From the NCBI RefSeq assembly GCF_016906535.1, contig NC_057377.1, positions 186,001 to 250,000 of the forward strand: a stretch of 64,000 nucleotides of DNA, in the 5' to 3' direction. The number at the start of each line of letters is the position of its first letter. Position 1 is the first letter of the stretch. Source of the stretch: Rhizoctonia solani (Eukaryota > Basidiomycota > Agaricomycetes > Cantharellales > Ceratobasidiaceae). The notes under the pieces were generated by a model. The model searched no databases. It saw only the letters and a program-made list of their open reading frames with translations, and was not told where the DNA came from. Both the position numbers and the translations under genes were made by a program. Shown here piece after piece: positions 21,381 to 32,780 of the stretch.

Positions 21381-24300
21381 GGGTACCTGCTGCCGCGCAT
21401 AAGGACCCCAAGGACTCTGGTGCTGTTTCGGAATTTTGTAATATATCACAGTTGTATAGAAATAAACCCCTCTTCACAATTCCAATCAGACCAGAGAGAC
21501 AAGCGGAAACCATAGAAGTCCTGATAGACTCAGGCGCCACCTCATCATTTCTTCACCCTCAAACCGCGGAACTACTTTGCCTACCCCTTATAGACCTTCC
21601 CCAACCACGTACCGTAACTATGCTCGATGGGTTGAGCCCCCAGGCTGGAAAAATCTGGAAAAAGGCCCACCTAACCTTCCTATTTGATGGCAAACGCATG
21701 ACCAAAACCTTCCTAATTTGCAACACCGGATCACACGCCGCCATCTTAGGGATCAAATGGCTGGAGGCCCATAACCCTGAGATCAATTGGAATTCCCGCA
21801 CCCTCTCATTCCCCCACACACCACCGGAACACGCGGCTATTGCCGAGGAGGAAGAAGCAGACAAGAACCCCCTTGAAGGAGTACCCTCCAAGTACCATCA
21901 GTATGCTAAGGTATTTGGGGAAGAAGAATTCAATAAGCTCCCTCCGCACCGGCACTACAACATTGGGATTGAACTTACAGAAGAAGGGCCCCTCAACTCT
22001 CCCCTCTACAGTATGACCAACGCTGAGTCCGCTACACTCAAGGACTGGCTCAGGGACAAGTTGAAAGCTGGGAAGATCCAACCCAGTAAATCCTCAATCA
22101 GTTCCCCCGTCATGTTTGTTCCCAAGAAGGATGGATCCCGCCGCTTGGTTGTTGACTACCGTTGCCTAAACAACCGGACAAAGAAAAACGTTTACCCGCT
22201 ACCCCGTCCCGACAATCTCATGGCCCAGCTCCGTGGCGCCAAGGTCTTTACCAAACTAGACCTAAGATGGGGTTACAATAACGTCCGGGTTAAGGAAGGT
22301 GACAAATGGAAGACCGCGTTCCGTACCAAGTATGGCCTGTACAAATCCCTTGTCATGACCTTTGGCTTAACCAACGCACCGGCTTCATTCCAACATTTCA
22401 TGAATGATTTGTTCAAGGACCTACTTGATGTATGCGTCATCATATACCTTGATGACATCCTGATCTACTCCAAGGATGACGCAACTCATGCAAAACACGT
22501 CCATGAAGTTCTGAAACGGTTGATGGATAACCAGCTCTTCTGCAAAGCGTCTAAATGCACGTTCCACGTCACCGCTGTGGAATACCTGGGAATCATTGTC
22601 TCGGACAAGGGTTTTAGTCTGGATAAGCTCAAGATCCAGGCAGTACAAGAATGGCCAGTTCCCACAAAAGTCAAAGAAGTCCAATTGTTCCTGGGTTTTG
22701 CAAATTTCCTCCGCCAATTTGTTGCCAACTTCAGTCACATGGCAAGGCCATTACACAACCTGGTCAAAAAGGACACGCCGTGGAAATGGGATACCAAAGA
22801 ACAGGAAGCATTCCAAGGGTTAAAGAACGCCATCACCAACGCCCCAGTCCTCTGTCACGCAGACCCTAGTAAACCATACTTCCTTGAAACAGACGCATCC
22901 GGTGCAGCTCTAGGTTCCATACTCAGTCAACGGCAGGGAGACGGACGCTTGCACCCACTAGGATTCCTGTCAGAATCATTCAAGGGAGCGGAACAAAATT
23001 ACGACACCCATGACAAGGAACTGCTAGCAATCATCCGCTCTTTCAAATACTGGCGTATCTTCTTAGAAGGAACTCTGCACCCTGTCACCGTGTTCACGGA
23101 CCACTGTAACTTAGAGTATTGGAAGGAATCCCGCACGTTCAACCGTTGTCACGCCAGATGGCACCTATTACTGGCTGGATATAACTTCCAGATTGTCTAT
23201 TGCCCTGGGAAACAATCAGGGAAGCCAGATGCACTCTCACGCCAATTGGATCATGCCAACATTCCACCCGCCGCCCAGACCATGCTCCCTGATCCTGTAT
23301 TTGCCAACGTAGCAATGGTAACTCCTGAGAAGGAACTCCAACAACAGATTGAGGCTGCCTTAGACCAAGATGAATCCCTGGAGGAAATATTACAATTCCT
23401 CCAAAATGAGTCTAAAGCACCCCCGTCCATCAAAAAGGCATTCAAGGATTACAAGATGGAGGCTGGTCTGCTATTTTACCAAGGACGCATTGTAGTCCCA
23501 GATGTTGGTACCCTGAGGACAGATTTGCTTTGCATTTTCCATGATAGCCCATTGGCTGGTCACCCGGGTAGGCAACAAACTCTGGAACTGGTATCACGTA
23601 ACTACTATTGGCCAGGCATCTGCGCGGACACGTATTGGCATGTGGATTCCTGTGAAACCTGTCAACAGATCAGGAAACCAAAATACGCCTTGATCCCTCC
23701 GCAGCTGCTCAAGCTCCCATCTAGACCGTGGCAGCACCTTTCCTATGATATGATTGTAGATTTACCAAAGGACGGGAACCATGACTCCATCCTGGTCATA
23801 GTAGACAGCTTCACCAAATACGGGATCTTTGTCAAATGCTCCAAAAAGCTGAAAGCGCCTGAGCTAGCGGAGTTGTTCCTGGAACACGTATGGAAGCGCC
23901 ATGGAATGCCGGAAAAGACAGTATCAGATAGAGGGAGGGTCTTTAATAACAAATTCCTACGGGCTCTTTACAAACGCCTTGGGATTGACCCGCACTTCTC
24001 ATCAGCATACCACCCTCAAAGCAACGGCCAAACGGAACAAGTAAATCCCTCCATCAAACATTTCCTTAGAGCATACTCAGGGGTGAACCAAAGGGACTGG
24101 ACCAAATGGCTTCCCATGGCAGAGTTTGCCTATAACAACGCCGTACATAGCAGCACGGGCAAAACTCCCTTCAAGGCCTTGTATGGTTGGGAACCCACCC
24201 TGACACCTTCCAACATACCAATGGACGTCCCAGAAGCAGACAATCTGGCCCAGACCATGGAGGCACAATGGAACAAAGTAGAGTCTGCTCTCCGGCAATC

Positions 24301-24811
24301 TAAGCAACAAATGACAGCCGGAGAGGACGGGAATCCAACGGAGTTTGAAATTGGAGAAGAAGTATGGCTTGACGCCAGAAATATCAACTTGAAAACCCTA
24401 AGCCCAAAACTAACGGAACAGCGCTTAGGGCCATTCAAGGTCACTGAAAAAATCTCCAATCGCGCGTACAGACTCAAACTTCCACCAACCATGCGCATTC
24501 ATAACGTATTTTACGTGGGTCTACTATCAAAAGTTAAAAGGGACAAAACGCGCGCCTTTGAAAATCGTCCACCGCCAATCACAGTAGACGGAGAGGAGGC
24601 ATACAAGGTGGAAGGGATAACCAATGCAGAAGAACGCAACGGGAAATGGTTTTTCCGGGTGAAATGGAAGGGTTACGGCTCCAAAGAGAACACGTGGGAG
24701 CCCAGGGAAAACCTGAAAAACGCGGAAAAAATTTTGGAAAAGTACGAAAAGGACATGAGAAAGAAGGCCCTCAGCGCCGCCAAGGCCCTTAGAGGGGGGG
24801 CAGTGTCGTAG
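21371..24811 (+). CDS. pol: Pol polyprotein of B copy 3 (protease-RT-RNase H-integrase-chromodomain), open
   Basis: One open frame of about 1,145 codons in the -1 frame relative to gag. The aspartic protease motif DSGATSSF starts at 21527. The RT motif YLDD is at 22445-22456. The RNase H motif ETDASG has its Asp at 22892. The integrase finger is HDSPLAGHPG...CETCQQ (23540-23670). The integrase core acids D (23759), D (23927) and E (24035) have DD35E spacing. A GPF-like LGPFKVTEKIS segment (about 24428) precedes the chromodomain FRVKWKGYGSKENTWEP (24655-24710). The stop lies five bases inside the 3' LTR. It copies element RNA into cDNA and inserts it. All key residues are present, so the enzyme may be functional although gag is damaged. 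Confidence 0.95.
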   Translation, partial: KRVRVPAAAHKDPKDSGAVSEFCNISQLYRNKPLFTIPIRPERQAETIEVLIDSGATSSFLHPQTAELLCLPLIDLPQPRTVTMLDGLSPQAGKIWKKAHLTFLFDGKRMTKTFLICNTGSHAAILGIKWLEAHNPEINWNSRTLSFPHTPPEHAAIAEEEEADKNPLEGVPSKYHQYAKVFGEEEFNKLPPHRHYNIGIELTEEGPLNSPLYSMTNAESATLKDWLRDKLKAGKIQPSKSSISSPVMFVPKKDGSRRLVVDYRCLNNRTKKNVYPLPRPDNLMAQLRGAKVFTKLDLRWGYNNVRVKEGDKWKTAFRTKYGLYKSLVMTFGLTNAPASFQHFMNDLFKDLLDVCVIIYLDDILIYSKDDATHAKHVHEVLKRLMDNQLFCKASKCTFHVTAVEYLGIIVSDKGFSLDKLKIQAVQEWPVPTKVKEVQLFLGFANFLRQFVANFSHMARPLHNLVKKDTPWKWDTKEQEAFQGLKNAITNAPVLCHADPSKPYFLETDASGAALGSILSQRQGDGRLHPLGFLSESFKGAEQNYDTHDKELLAIIRSFKYWRIFLEGTLHPVTVFTDHCNLEYWKESRTFNRCHARWHLLLAGYNFQIVYCPGKQSGKPDALSRQLDHANIPPAAQTMLPDPVFANVAMVTPEKELQQQIEAALDQDESLEEILQFLQNESKAPPSIKKAFKDYKMEAGLLFYQGRIVVPDVGTLRTDLLCIFHDSPLAGHPGRQQTLELVSRNYYWPGICADTYWHVDSCETCQQIRKPKYALIPPQLLKLPSRPWQHLSYDMIVDLPKDGNHDSILVIVDSFTKYGIFVKCSKKLKAPELAELFLEHVWKRHGMPEKTVSDRGRVFNNKFLRALYKRLGIDPHFSSAYHPQSNGQTEQVNPSIKHFLRAYSGVNQRDWTKWLPMAEFAYNNAVHSSTGKTPFKALYGWEPTLTPSNIPMDVPEADNLAQTMEAQWNKVESALRQSKQQMTAGEDGNPTEFEIGEEVWLDARNINLKTLSPKLTEQRLGPFKVTEKISNRAYRLKLPPTMRIHNVFYVGLLSKVKRDKTRAFENRPPPITVDGEEAYKVEGITNAEERNGKWFFRVKWKGYGSKENTWEPRENLKNAEKILEKYEKDMRKKALSAAKALRGGAVS
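24791..24803 (+). other. Polypurine tract of B copy 3
   Basis: AGAGGGGGGGCAG immediately before the 3' LTR, the expected plus-strand primer site. Confidence 0.85.
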
Positions 24812-25374
24812 ACACAATCAATACCAGGGAATTTATTCCCATTTTTGCGGATTTTAAACAAAGGCAAACGGAGAACATTTTTGATCATGTGACTTCGGCG
24901 CTTATATCATACGCTAAGCGCCAAGCCACGTCCCTATCCGCGCTTAATCAGCATATATAGCCACCTCCACCTATGACGTCATCATGACACGTCAATGACA
25001 CGTATACATGAGTAAGGCCAACTGCGGAGCGGGGTTCTTATTGGTTATGGTACTGGATATAACGTATTTGTAAATAGCACTTCTGTAGAATATATAAGGA
25101 GGCCAACCAACCATGGTAACACCCAGGTTGATTACCTCTTGTTGCATCCCCACTTGTACAAGGCCTTACAGCCAGATAACTAAGTAGCACTACAACGCCT
25201 TAAGCGTCGACTCCACTGTACATATGTAGCTTGCCATTGCCCATACAGCCTTGGTCATTGTAGTTAGTAGTTAGACGTCGTAGGGTAGACCTTGCCGCCT
25301 TAAGCGGTACTCACTGTACATCTACACAGCCACAAGCGCCTGCACCCTTGACGTCCTTACAGACGTCTAGGACA
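24804..25374 (+). repeat. 3' LTR of B copy 3
   Basis: 571 bp, same length as the 5' LTR. In two places the LTRs differ as TCA against TTG (near their 5' and 3' ends), as expected if an ancestral TCG decayed on opposite strands in the two copies. Confidence 0.95.
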
Positions 25375-25390
25375 GGTGTACAACAAAACT

Positions 25391-25904
25391 ACTTAAGGTG
25401 GTGACAAGGTACCCTACCACAATTAACTAAGTATCTATGGCAACCAAAGCCCTACAGGCAATGACTTGCTATGTATCTATGTCAAGAAAGCTGCTTAAGG
25501 CAGTGTGCTAAGTATGTGTCTAAGTAGTTACTGGGCTTAAGGCCCTTGTACAGTTGTAGGATGCAACAAGAGGTAATTGACCTGGGTGTTACCATGGTTG
25601 GTTGGCCTCCTTATATATTCTATAGATCTACTAATTACAAATGTACAATATGCAAAACCTAATCCTATAAGAACCCTGCTCTGCAGTTGGTCTTACTCAT
25701 GCATATGTGTCACTGACATGTCATAATGATGTCATCAGGTGGAGGTGGCTATGTATGCTGATTAAGCATGGATGGGGACATGGCTTGGCGCTTAGCACAT
25801 GATATAAGCACCAAGGTCATGTGATCAAAAATCTGGTCCAATTGCCTTTGTTTAAAATCAAGACAATGGGAATAAATTCCCTGGTATCAGATGTGTCTAT
25901 GACA
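25391..25904 (-). repeat. 5' LTR of B copy 2, outer piece
   Basis: Continuation of the LTR piece at 18349-18416. It is CpG-poor, with the E-box decayed to GGTCATGTGATC. It ends TCTATGACA just before the ATATC target duplication. Confidence 0.9.
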
Positions 25905-25909
25905 ATATC

Positions 25910-26863
25910 CTTCTTTAAGGATGATTGCTTTCTGTTCACTTAACCTAAGAACTCTGTATCAGGTCTACTACCTTTCCACACTATGGGTACTTGGGAGATC
26001 CACTTATACAAGTTTAAGTTATTTGAAATCTTGAGGCACAATTTATCACACAATTGAGGGGGGCAAGCCCAAACCCAAGAGTGACAGTCAACAGCAACAG
26101 TGAGTGGAGTGGTAGGAAGGGTGCCCTCCAATGGTATGCAACAGTCCCCTTTTATACCCTAGAGTGGCAAGGTTACTGAGTCACTCACCTAGTCAGAGCA
26201 TGAGTATGACTTGCTTAGGACTGTGCTTCCTAAGACTTTGATTGGTGGGTGGGAAGGCACAGATATGACTAGGATGGAATGTGACTGCTCTTGGGTTGAA
26301 CTGCAATTAGTTAAAAATAGAAACATCTAAATACATGACTCAGTCTGTCAAGCAATGCTTGGCAGCCAATGAGCACTTAGAGTGAGTCATTAGTGTGAGT
26401 CATTCTGGTGGCAAGCAGAATGACTCATATGCAGGATTTGCAGTGCCACTAGAAATTACTAAATAAGGAAAACCTTACCAATCTCATGAGAGGTATGACT
26501 CAGCTAAGCTGGGAATAAGGTTCATTTCCCAAGTTAGAGCTAGTCATGTGATGAGCTAGATGTAAAGATATGAATATAATGATTAGTAAAGTACTTGAGC
26601 CACATAGATAGAATCTTGTGAAGCTAATATCTCCATGAGATCTTATTGTATGAGCACGTGACAGGCAGCGTTAGAACGAGCGAAGGGAGCTCTGTTGAAC
26701 GATATGTAACAAATACAGCTAATATGAGCGTTACATAAAGTAATGACAGGAATAATGGAAAATAAGAGACAAATGGCCATTAAATCAGAAAGTCAGATAT
26801 ATGCAGATTATTGTGGATGGTGAGCTGTGGATGAAATATTGTGAGATCCATAACAATATGGAT
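25910..26863. other. Noncoding interval with clustered TGASTCA sites
   Basis: No protein-like frame. Six exact TGA(C/G)TCA sites occur within 326 bp, starting at 26177, 26336, 26383, 26396, 26421 and 26496. This 7-mer is the binding site of Gcn4/AP-1-type bZIP factors. No gene lies nearby on either side. Confidence 0.6.
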
Positions 26864-27423
26864 TGTTGTAGACATGGTCTAGGACAGTATGGGTGCTGGC
26901 ACTTGCAGCTGCACAAGTACAGGACTAAGGTAAAACTGCTTCAGGCAGCAAGGGGCAACTATGCAACAATGTCCATATGCTGTAAGGTGTTGGCAAACTA
27001 TCTACATACAATGAAGACCCAACTTAAGGCAGTGTGGAAGCTATCTTCTTAGTGGCCAAGTGACAAGGCCTAAAGCCTGGGCAAGTAAGGTGTCAAACAG
27101 AGGTAATCAACCCAGGGATTACCATGGTTGATTACTCTCCTTATATGCTACAGAGGCTACACAATTACAAATGAAGAGTATGCAAAACCTAATCCAAAAA
27201 AAGCCTGCTCCATCAGTGGCCTTATTCATGTATACATGTCACCAGTGATGTCATAAGTGGAGGTGGCTATGTAGGCTTAGTAAGCAGAAGAGGGGATGTG
27301 GCATGGTGGTTAGCATCTGATATAAGTGCTGAGATCATGTGATTGAAAATGATGTCTGTTCTACTTGGTTTGAAATTGAGAAGATTGGAATAAATTCTGG
27401 GTATATGCATGTGTCCACAACCA
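26864..27423 (-). repeat. Diverged B-like LTR
   Basis: About 560 bp aligning in minus orientation with the B LTR. Landmarks are a GTAATCAACCCAGG-like start region, a CTCCTTATATGC TATA region and AGATCATGTGATTG. It is much more diverged than the other B copies. No clean target duplication was found. Confidence 0.7.
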
Positions 27424-28010
27424 CTATCCTAGACATTGTTTGGGACTGCACAGGGACAGGCACTTATAGCCTGTGTAACTACAAGTAACAACCAAGATAA
27501 TTATACTATGCCATTGAAGAGACATCATGCTACTTAATGGGATTCCAGTGTATGCCTGTAGGTGTTGATAAGAGGTAATTCACCTGAGGACAAGCATGGT
27601 TGACCACCCTTCTTATATACTTGGAGTTACAAGCAGTCATTGGGAAAAACATTACTGTCCTGGACACAGTCACATGACCAGTACAAGTGGTTGCATGCTG
27701 GCCCAAGCCCAAACTTGGGGGGTAGCAGGTGTAGTCATGGGTTGTCAGCAGAGGAATAATAGGGCTCTATGGCTTAGTGGTCATGGTTTGATTCTGGCTA
27801 GTTCTATTTTCCTCTGTTTATGATAATTACATAACTCAAGTGATTTTTTCAATTGACTTTTGTAACACTAGCTACATTTATCAGTCAGTACTATTGACAA
27901 TAGAAAATCAAATGCTGTATCAAACAAGAACCCTGCTTCATCAGCACCCCTACTTATGACTTTGTGTCAGTCATGTGATTGAGGCAGAGATGCTGCTACT
28001 GCTTAGTGAT
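27424..28010 (-). repeat. Second diverged B-like LTR, split by a 170-bp element
   Basis: Begins TATCCTAGACATTG, and after the insert at 27656-27825 continues with B-like blocks such as CAAGAACCCTGCTTCATCAG. It is heavily eroded and its right boundary is approximate. Confidence 0.6.
27656..27825 (+). mobile_element. 170-bp TG...CA element with Pol III-like boxes (copy 2)
   Basis: Same element as at 9139-9311, here on the plus strand. It is flanked by ATTAC at 27651-27655 and 27826-27830. It begins TGTCCTGGAC and ends TTTATGATA (GACA decayed to GATA). The A-box-like TGGCTTAGTGG is intact. The B box is altered to GGTTTGATTCT. Confidence 0.75.
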
Positions 28011-28060
28011 GTGTCTGAGGTGTTAGGTATATGGGTTAAGCACTAATGCACTATGTTCCT

Positions 28061-29582
28061 GGTAAGAGTTGTGTAAGTACAGGAGTAAGAAAGAATTACT
28101 ATATACAAAATGTATATGGGAATAACTAAGAACTAGTATCAAGAATCAGAATATATGCACAGAATATATGCACAACATAAGCTAGGTTTATCAGGAAAAA
28201 ACAACTCTTAACAAATACTCTACCAACTACAAAGTGCGGGTGGTTGGTTATGTACAGTACCTTAGACTAATGTTACTTAAGCCTAAGTGACTAAGAGTAT
28301 GTATACTTAAGGTCTCTGGGATAGTACCTCAGGTAAGAGGGTTGCCTGACTAATGTACAGGATTTATAAGATTTGCCTAATAAGTATAGGACTTATATAT
28401 GCTTAAGTAAGACTTAAGACTTATGGGGTTTACCTTCAATATATCTAGGATTTAAGAGATATTGTACATAAAGCTATCTACAATATAGGGGGTATGGTGG
28501 ATTGAAACACTATCACTCAATCACAACAATCCTTACAGTATTGTTGCACTATACTCAATGTTGAACTCAACAACTGTGACAGTCAAGAGGCACAAGGTTG
28601 CAGTAAGTACACTAATAGGTTACCCTGTGTCTGTTGGGACTGGCCTATGGTCTTAGTGTGCCAAATAACCTCCTATGCTATTTACAGTGAGTCAATCACT
28701 AAAGTAAATGCGCAGATAAGCTGTTAAAGGCTTGTGTGTATATATCAGTATATAAGAGTAAAAGTAGGATGCATTAGAAGCGTCTTCACAGGGTCCTTTT
28801 ATACCCTGAGAAGGTGCACAAACAAGTATATACATGATTGATATTAAGAGGGGTACAGGAGGTACATGTGGCAACTGAAACACTTAGGAGAGCCAACACT
28901 TTGGTACATAGTAAACAACAACAGATCCTAATATTTGCCCCAAGGCAATGTTTTCCCCAAGGCAGTATTTACCTGTGTGGGTGCTTGGATGTCCCAAAGA
29001 TAAGTGTTTTATCCTTGGAGTAAACAGTCCCAAAGGTATGATACTGCTGTATTGGGTACTTACAGTAAATGGAACATAACTCTGCCAAATGTTGTCCGTT
29101 TTGGGTGTTTGAGCCAGCGTTCTTGAGCGCACAAACAGGCGCACCTAAGCGCAAGCAATCTAGAAGTGTGGGATACCCGGATGATGGAGAAAAGGCGCAT
29201 TTAGTGCGTTGGCGCTTAAGCGCTGATTAAGTGCTGGAGCACTTGCCTATGCAACAAGGGGGACCCTGAATATTTCTGTGTGTAGCCACAAGATAGAATC
29301 TTGAACAATAAATACTACAAGCAAGAGAAATATTACTTGTTACTGTTTATGTACTCAGCTGAATTTATATATATTTAAATGAGTGAGAAAACAGCATATA
29401 TGCAAAGGATATTGCATATTGAAGGTATTCCTGAGGCTTATAGGTCCTACAAAGGTTGCAATTGAATAGAGAGGCCTTGAAAACCTTAGTTTGCATCTTT
29501 ATCTCATTTTGTTTACTGTAGGATTACTTGTGTAATTAATTAAATAAGTACAGGTTATGGAAGAAATGTCATATCCATAACA
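28061..29582 (+). repeat. LTR C copy (about 1.5 kb), left end degenerate
   Basis: Collinear with the C copies at 35347-36870 and 39195-40716. Its right end CCATAACA abuts pol sequence at 29583. The left end reads GGTAAGAG in place of TGTTAAGAG, and the flanks do not match, so this copy probably took part in a recombination that removed the 5' half of the neighbouring gypsy element. Confidence 0.8.
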
Positions 29583-30911
29583 GAAGATCTACTGTGGTAC
29601 CAGGGAAAACTAGTAGTCCCAGACTTGGAGAAACTGAAAGAATGCCTTTTGAGAGAATTCCACAATTTGCCCTTAGCAGGTCACCCTGGGCAACAAAGAA
29701 CTCTGGAACTACTAGGTCAAAACTACTGGTGGCCTGGCATGAAATCATTGGCTAAAGAATGGGTCAAATACTGTCCCACATGTCAGGCAAATTGTTGCCC
29801 CCACACTCCAGTCATCTCCCTGAAACCTTTAGACATCCCACCTTTCCCTTTCCACACAATCTCCTACAACTTCATCACTGGATTCCCCAAGTCACAAGGC
29901 CACAATGCAATACTGGTGATAATAGATATGTTTTCCAAGTTTGGTCACCTTATCCCCACATCCAAAAGGGTATCAGAAAAAGGACTGGCAGAACTGTTTG
30001 TCACACACATCTGGAAACTCCACAGATTATCAGTCAGGACAATTTTGGACAGAGGCACACCATTCACAGGAAAATTCTTATGGGCACTCTATCAAAGACT
30101 AGGAATCAAACTGGCCTTCTCTTCTGCTTATCATCCAGAGTCAGACAGACAAATCAAGAGAATCAATCAATTCATTGACTTCTACTTAAGGTCATACATT
30201 GCTGCCAACCATTCCAATTGGACCACATGGCTCCCCTTAGCCAAATTTGCTTATAACAATGCCAAGCACTTGGCAACAGGGAAAACCCCATTCAAACTAG
30301 TCTTTGGAAGAAACCCTGTCATGAGACCTATGGAAGTACCAGCAAATGTCCCAGAAGCAGATCAGGTTGCTGACACCCTGGTACACAAATGGAGGGAGGC
30401 AGAGGCTGCACTTAGACTCTCCAAAGAGAGAATGGCAGGAGGGAAGGGCTCAAGCCCAGAATACTCAATTGGCAAGAAGGTCTGGCTAGATGGAAAAAAC
30501 ATCCAAATCCAGTCTAACTCAAACAAACTGGACCCAAAGTGCCTAGGACCTTTTGAAATCCTGGAGAAGATATCATCACACACCTACTGCCTAAAACTCC
30601 CCAAAACCATGAAGATCCATGACATGTTCCATATTGGTCTCTTGTCTAAATCCCATGAATCCCCAAACCAACTGTTTCCTGAAAGACCCCCTCCTGAAAC
30701 AATAGAAGGGGAAGAGGAGTATGAGGTAGAACAAATTATAGACACCAAAAGACAAAAAGGAAAATGGTTCTACCTCATCAAATGGAAAAGATATGGCCCA
30801 GAAGATAATTCCTGGGAGCCCAAGGAGCTATTGGAAAATGCCCAAGAAGAGATTGCACACTTCAACAAAGCACAACTGAAAAAGGCTTATGTCTCCACCA
30901 AAAGCCTTTAA
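29583..30911 (+). pseudogene. 3' part of an A-family pol (integrase-chromodomain), copy 4
   Basis: Open from the RNase H/integrase border to the end: finger LAGHPGQQRTLELL (about 29680-29720), core with VIIDMFSKFG (about 29920), LDRGTPFTGKF (about 30045), then HPESDRQIKRINQ (about 30130), in which the catalytic Glu is Lys. The C-terminal chromodomain WFYLIKWKRYGPEDNSWEP is at about 30765-30825. The 5' half is missing, replaced by LTR C. Confidence 0.88.
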
Positions 30912-30923
30912 AGGGGGGGGCAA

Positions 30924-31368
30924 TGTTACACTCCTACAAATCATACCACTAGAATTGCGCTATTTTTCTATTATTTTTAGTATTTTTCACAAGCCTGTTA
31001 TCTTTGCTTTTATGATCATGTGATCTTGGCGCTTATTATGCCAAGATGCTGCATCAAGATGTTGTGCCAAGGGCGCTTAGGAGAAATCCCTGCTTCTGTG
31101 CAGTCTGCAGCATGCTTCTCTTGCTTCTTTTCTCACACACAGACTGCCTTGTAGATAGTTCTTCTGTTATAGATACAGCAGGAAAATTGCTTGGAAACCC
31201 CCAGTCAATTTTACCTTGTCTTTCATCTTAGACAGGTTCCAGTAGTCCAGCTAAGTAGCTGGTACCTCAGTAGTTCATTGCTTACTATTAGTCTCACTAG
31301 CCCCACCACCTCCAGGCCCAAGTGCCCACTTCCACCAGCGTGTACCCACCTTACAGTGGTGTACAACA
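30924..31368 (+). repeat. 3' LTR of A copy 4
   Basis: Follows the polypurine tract AAGGGGGGGGCAA and runs TGTTACACTC to GTACAACA. It is shorter than a full A LTR (445 bp against 561) because of internal deletions in the distal half. Confidence 0.85.
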
Positions 31369-31810
31369 TAGGGCCCAGGGGGTATGAGGTATGGGTAGAG
31401 GGCAACAAAGGCCTGGATGTGATTCTTTAGTAAAGTGCACTAATGGCCAACTAAGGGCCTGGGCAAAGGGTAGGGTGAGAGTGAGGATGAATTGACAAAG
31501 AGGTCAAGTCTTGCTTTTCTAGCAGCAACTTGACCTGGTTTAAATACATGAAGCAAGCCACATCAAAAACAACAGTACTAAATAACAAGTCACTTACAAT
31601 TTCACATCATATATCAAATATATCACGTGATCTTGATGAGTCATAAATATATACCAAAAAAGGAAACTGTCTCAGAAAAAAGATAGAAAATAGTAAAAAT
31701 TCATGTCATGCCAATGAAGGTCATGACATCTACCTTGTCTCATAATCCATTGGTGATAGAGCCACAGACTTTAAGCCTCTACTTGAATCATAGGTCCAAG
31801 CTTAGTTGTG
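31369..31810. other. Unassigned interval
   Basis: No gene. It contains one intact ATCACGTGATC-like palindrome near 31624 and a small TGTCATGCC...GGTCATGACA inverted pair at 31704-31729 that resembles the start of LTR D. The evidence is too thin to call an element. Confidence 0.4.
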
Positions 31811-31951
31811 ACAGATCTTGGCATGGCATCTTGGCATGATAAGCACCAAGATCACATGATTCACAAAGTAAAGATATAAGGTTGGTATAAAATAGTAGAA
31901 ATATCAGAAAAAACAGGCAAATCCAGTGGTAATATTCATGGGAATGTAACA
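31811..31951 (-). repeat. Fragment of an A LTR
   Basis: About 140 bp matching the first part of LTR A in minus orientation and ending GGGAATGTAACA at 31951. Confidence 0.7.
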
Positions 31952-32640
31952 TCATTACAAATACATAATGAGCAATACTGTATTAAGTAAGAAGCCCACT
32001 CCAACAGTGGCCTTATGTTACACCCTCACAATTCACACCATTGGAATTGCCTTATTTTTCTATTATTCTTAGTATTTTTTACAGACTCTTTATCTTTTGT
32101 TTTTTGATCACATGATCTTGGCGCTTACACATGCCAAGATGCCATGCCAAGACGCTGTGCCAAGGGCGCTTAGTATAGATCCATGCTTTTGCACAGCCTG
32201 CAGCACACTTCTCATTTCACATGTAGACTTCTGTTCCCACACACACAGACCACATGTACTTAGTTCTCCTTGATATATATACAGCAGGGAATGTGCTTGG
32301 AGACCCCAAGTTGATTTTACCTTGTCTTTCATTACAGACAGGTCCCAGTAGCCAGCTAAGTAGCTGGACCCTCAGAAGTACCACACTCACACCATATCCA
32401 GTAGCACCCCCACTCTTCACCAGCCTAAGGCCCCTTCACATCAACAGTAGATAGTTAGCAGTTGCCTTATGCAACTCAGATACAAGTAGTTAGCCTAGTT
32501 AGCTGTTTTGCATTGTTTAGTACAGGCTTAAGCACCTGCCACTAGCAAGTACCCAACATTACAGTTGGTGTGCAACATCTTACTCATGCATACATATCAT
32601 CTATGATGTCATTGGGGTGGAGGTGGCTACCTCTAGGGAG
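31952..32640 (-). repeat. Fragment of a B LTR, split by a solo A LTR
   Basis: 31952-32015 and 32578 to about 32640 match consecutive blocks of the B LTR in minus orientation, interrupted by the A LTR at 32016-32577. Confidence 0.65.
32016..32577 (+). mobile_element. Solo LTR of family A
   Basis: 562 bp, TGTTACACCC to GTGCAACA. The flanks CCTTA (32011-32015) and TCTTA (32578-32582) differ by one transition, consistent with a decayed 5-bp duplication. Confidence 0.85.
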
Positions 32641-32780
32641 AATGCTGGGTTTCTTGTTTCCAAAATCCCAAGTAAACTGTAGATAACTTAAACAATTTGA
32701 TTAGATTACTCACCAGAGAAAATGTTTGAGAGGTGCTAGGGATTTTGCAGACATTTTGCCTCATGTGGAAATGCATGATA

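Larger units (their letters stand above)
18970..25374 (+). mobile_element. Near-intact chromodomain gypsy element, family B (copy 3, youngest)
   Basis: 6,405 bp with identical-length 571-bp LTRs and target duplication GGTGT at 18965-18969 and 25375-25379. Pol is fully open with all catalytic residues. Gag carries two premature stops. The copy is rich in CpG, unlike every other element here. The LTRs differ at about 17 sites by eye, essentially all transitions and mostly at CpG. The order gag, protease, RT, RNase H, integrase and chromodomain places it with fungal chromoviruses. Confidence 0.96.
18417..25385 (+). mobile_element. Solo LTR of family A, itself interrupted by B copy 3
   Basis: 18417-18969 plus ACAACA at 25380-25385 form one A LTR. 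Its target duplication is AAACC (18412-18416) against AAACT (25386-25390), one transition apart. B copy 3 inserted six bases before its end. This LTR therefore postdates B copy 2 and predates B copy 3. Confidence 0.9.
12479..25904 (-). mobile_element. Full-length chromodomain gypsy element, family B (copy 2, inactive) with nested insertions
   Basis: The target duplication ATATC lies at 12474-12478 and 25905-25909. In element sense the 5' LTR is 25904-25391 plus 18416-18349, the leader and gag follow, then pol, then the 3' LTR 13060-12479. An A LTR landed in the 5' LTR, and that A LTR received the complete B copy 3, so one element spans 13.4 kb. Gag is still open, but pol has a frameshift and several stops. 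It is strongly CpG-depleted relative to copy 3. Confidence 0.92.
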
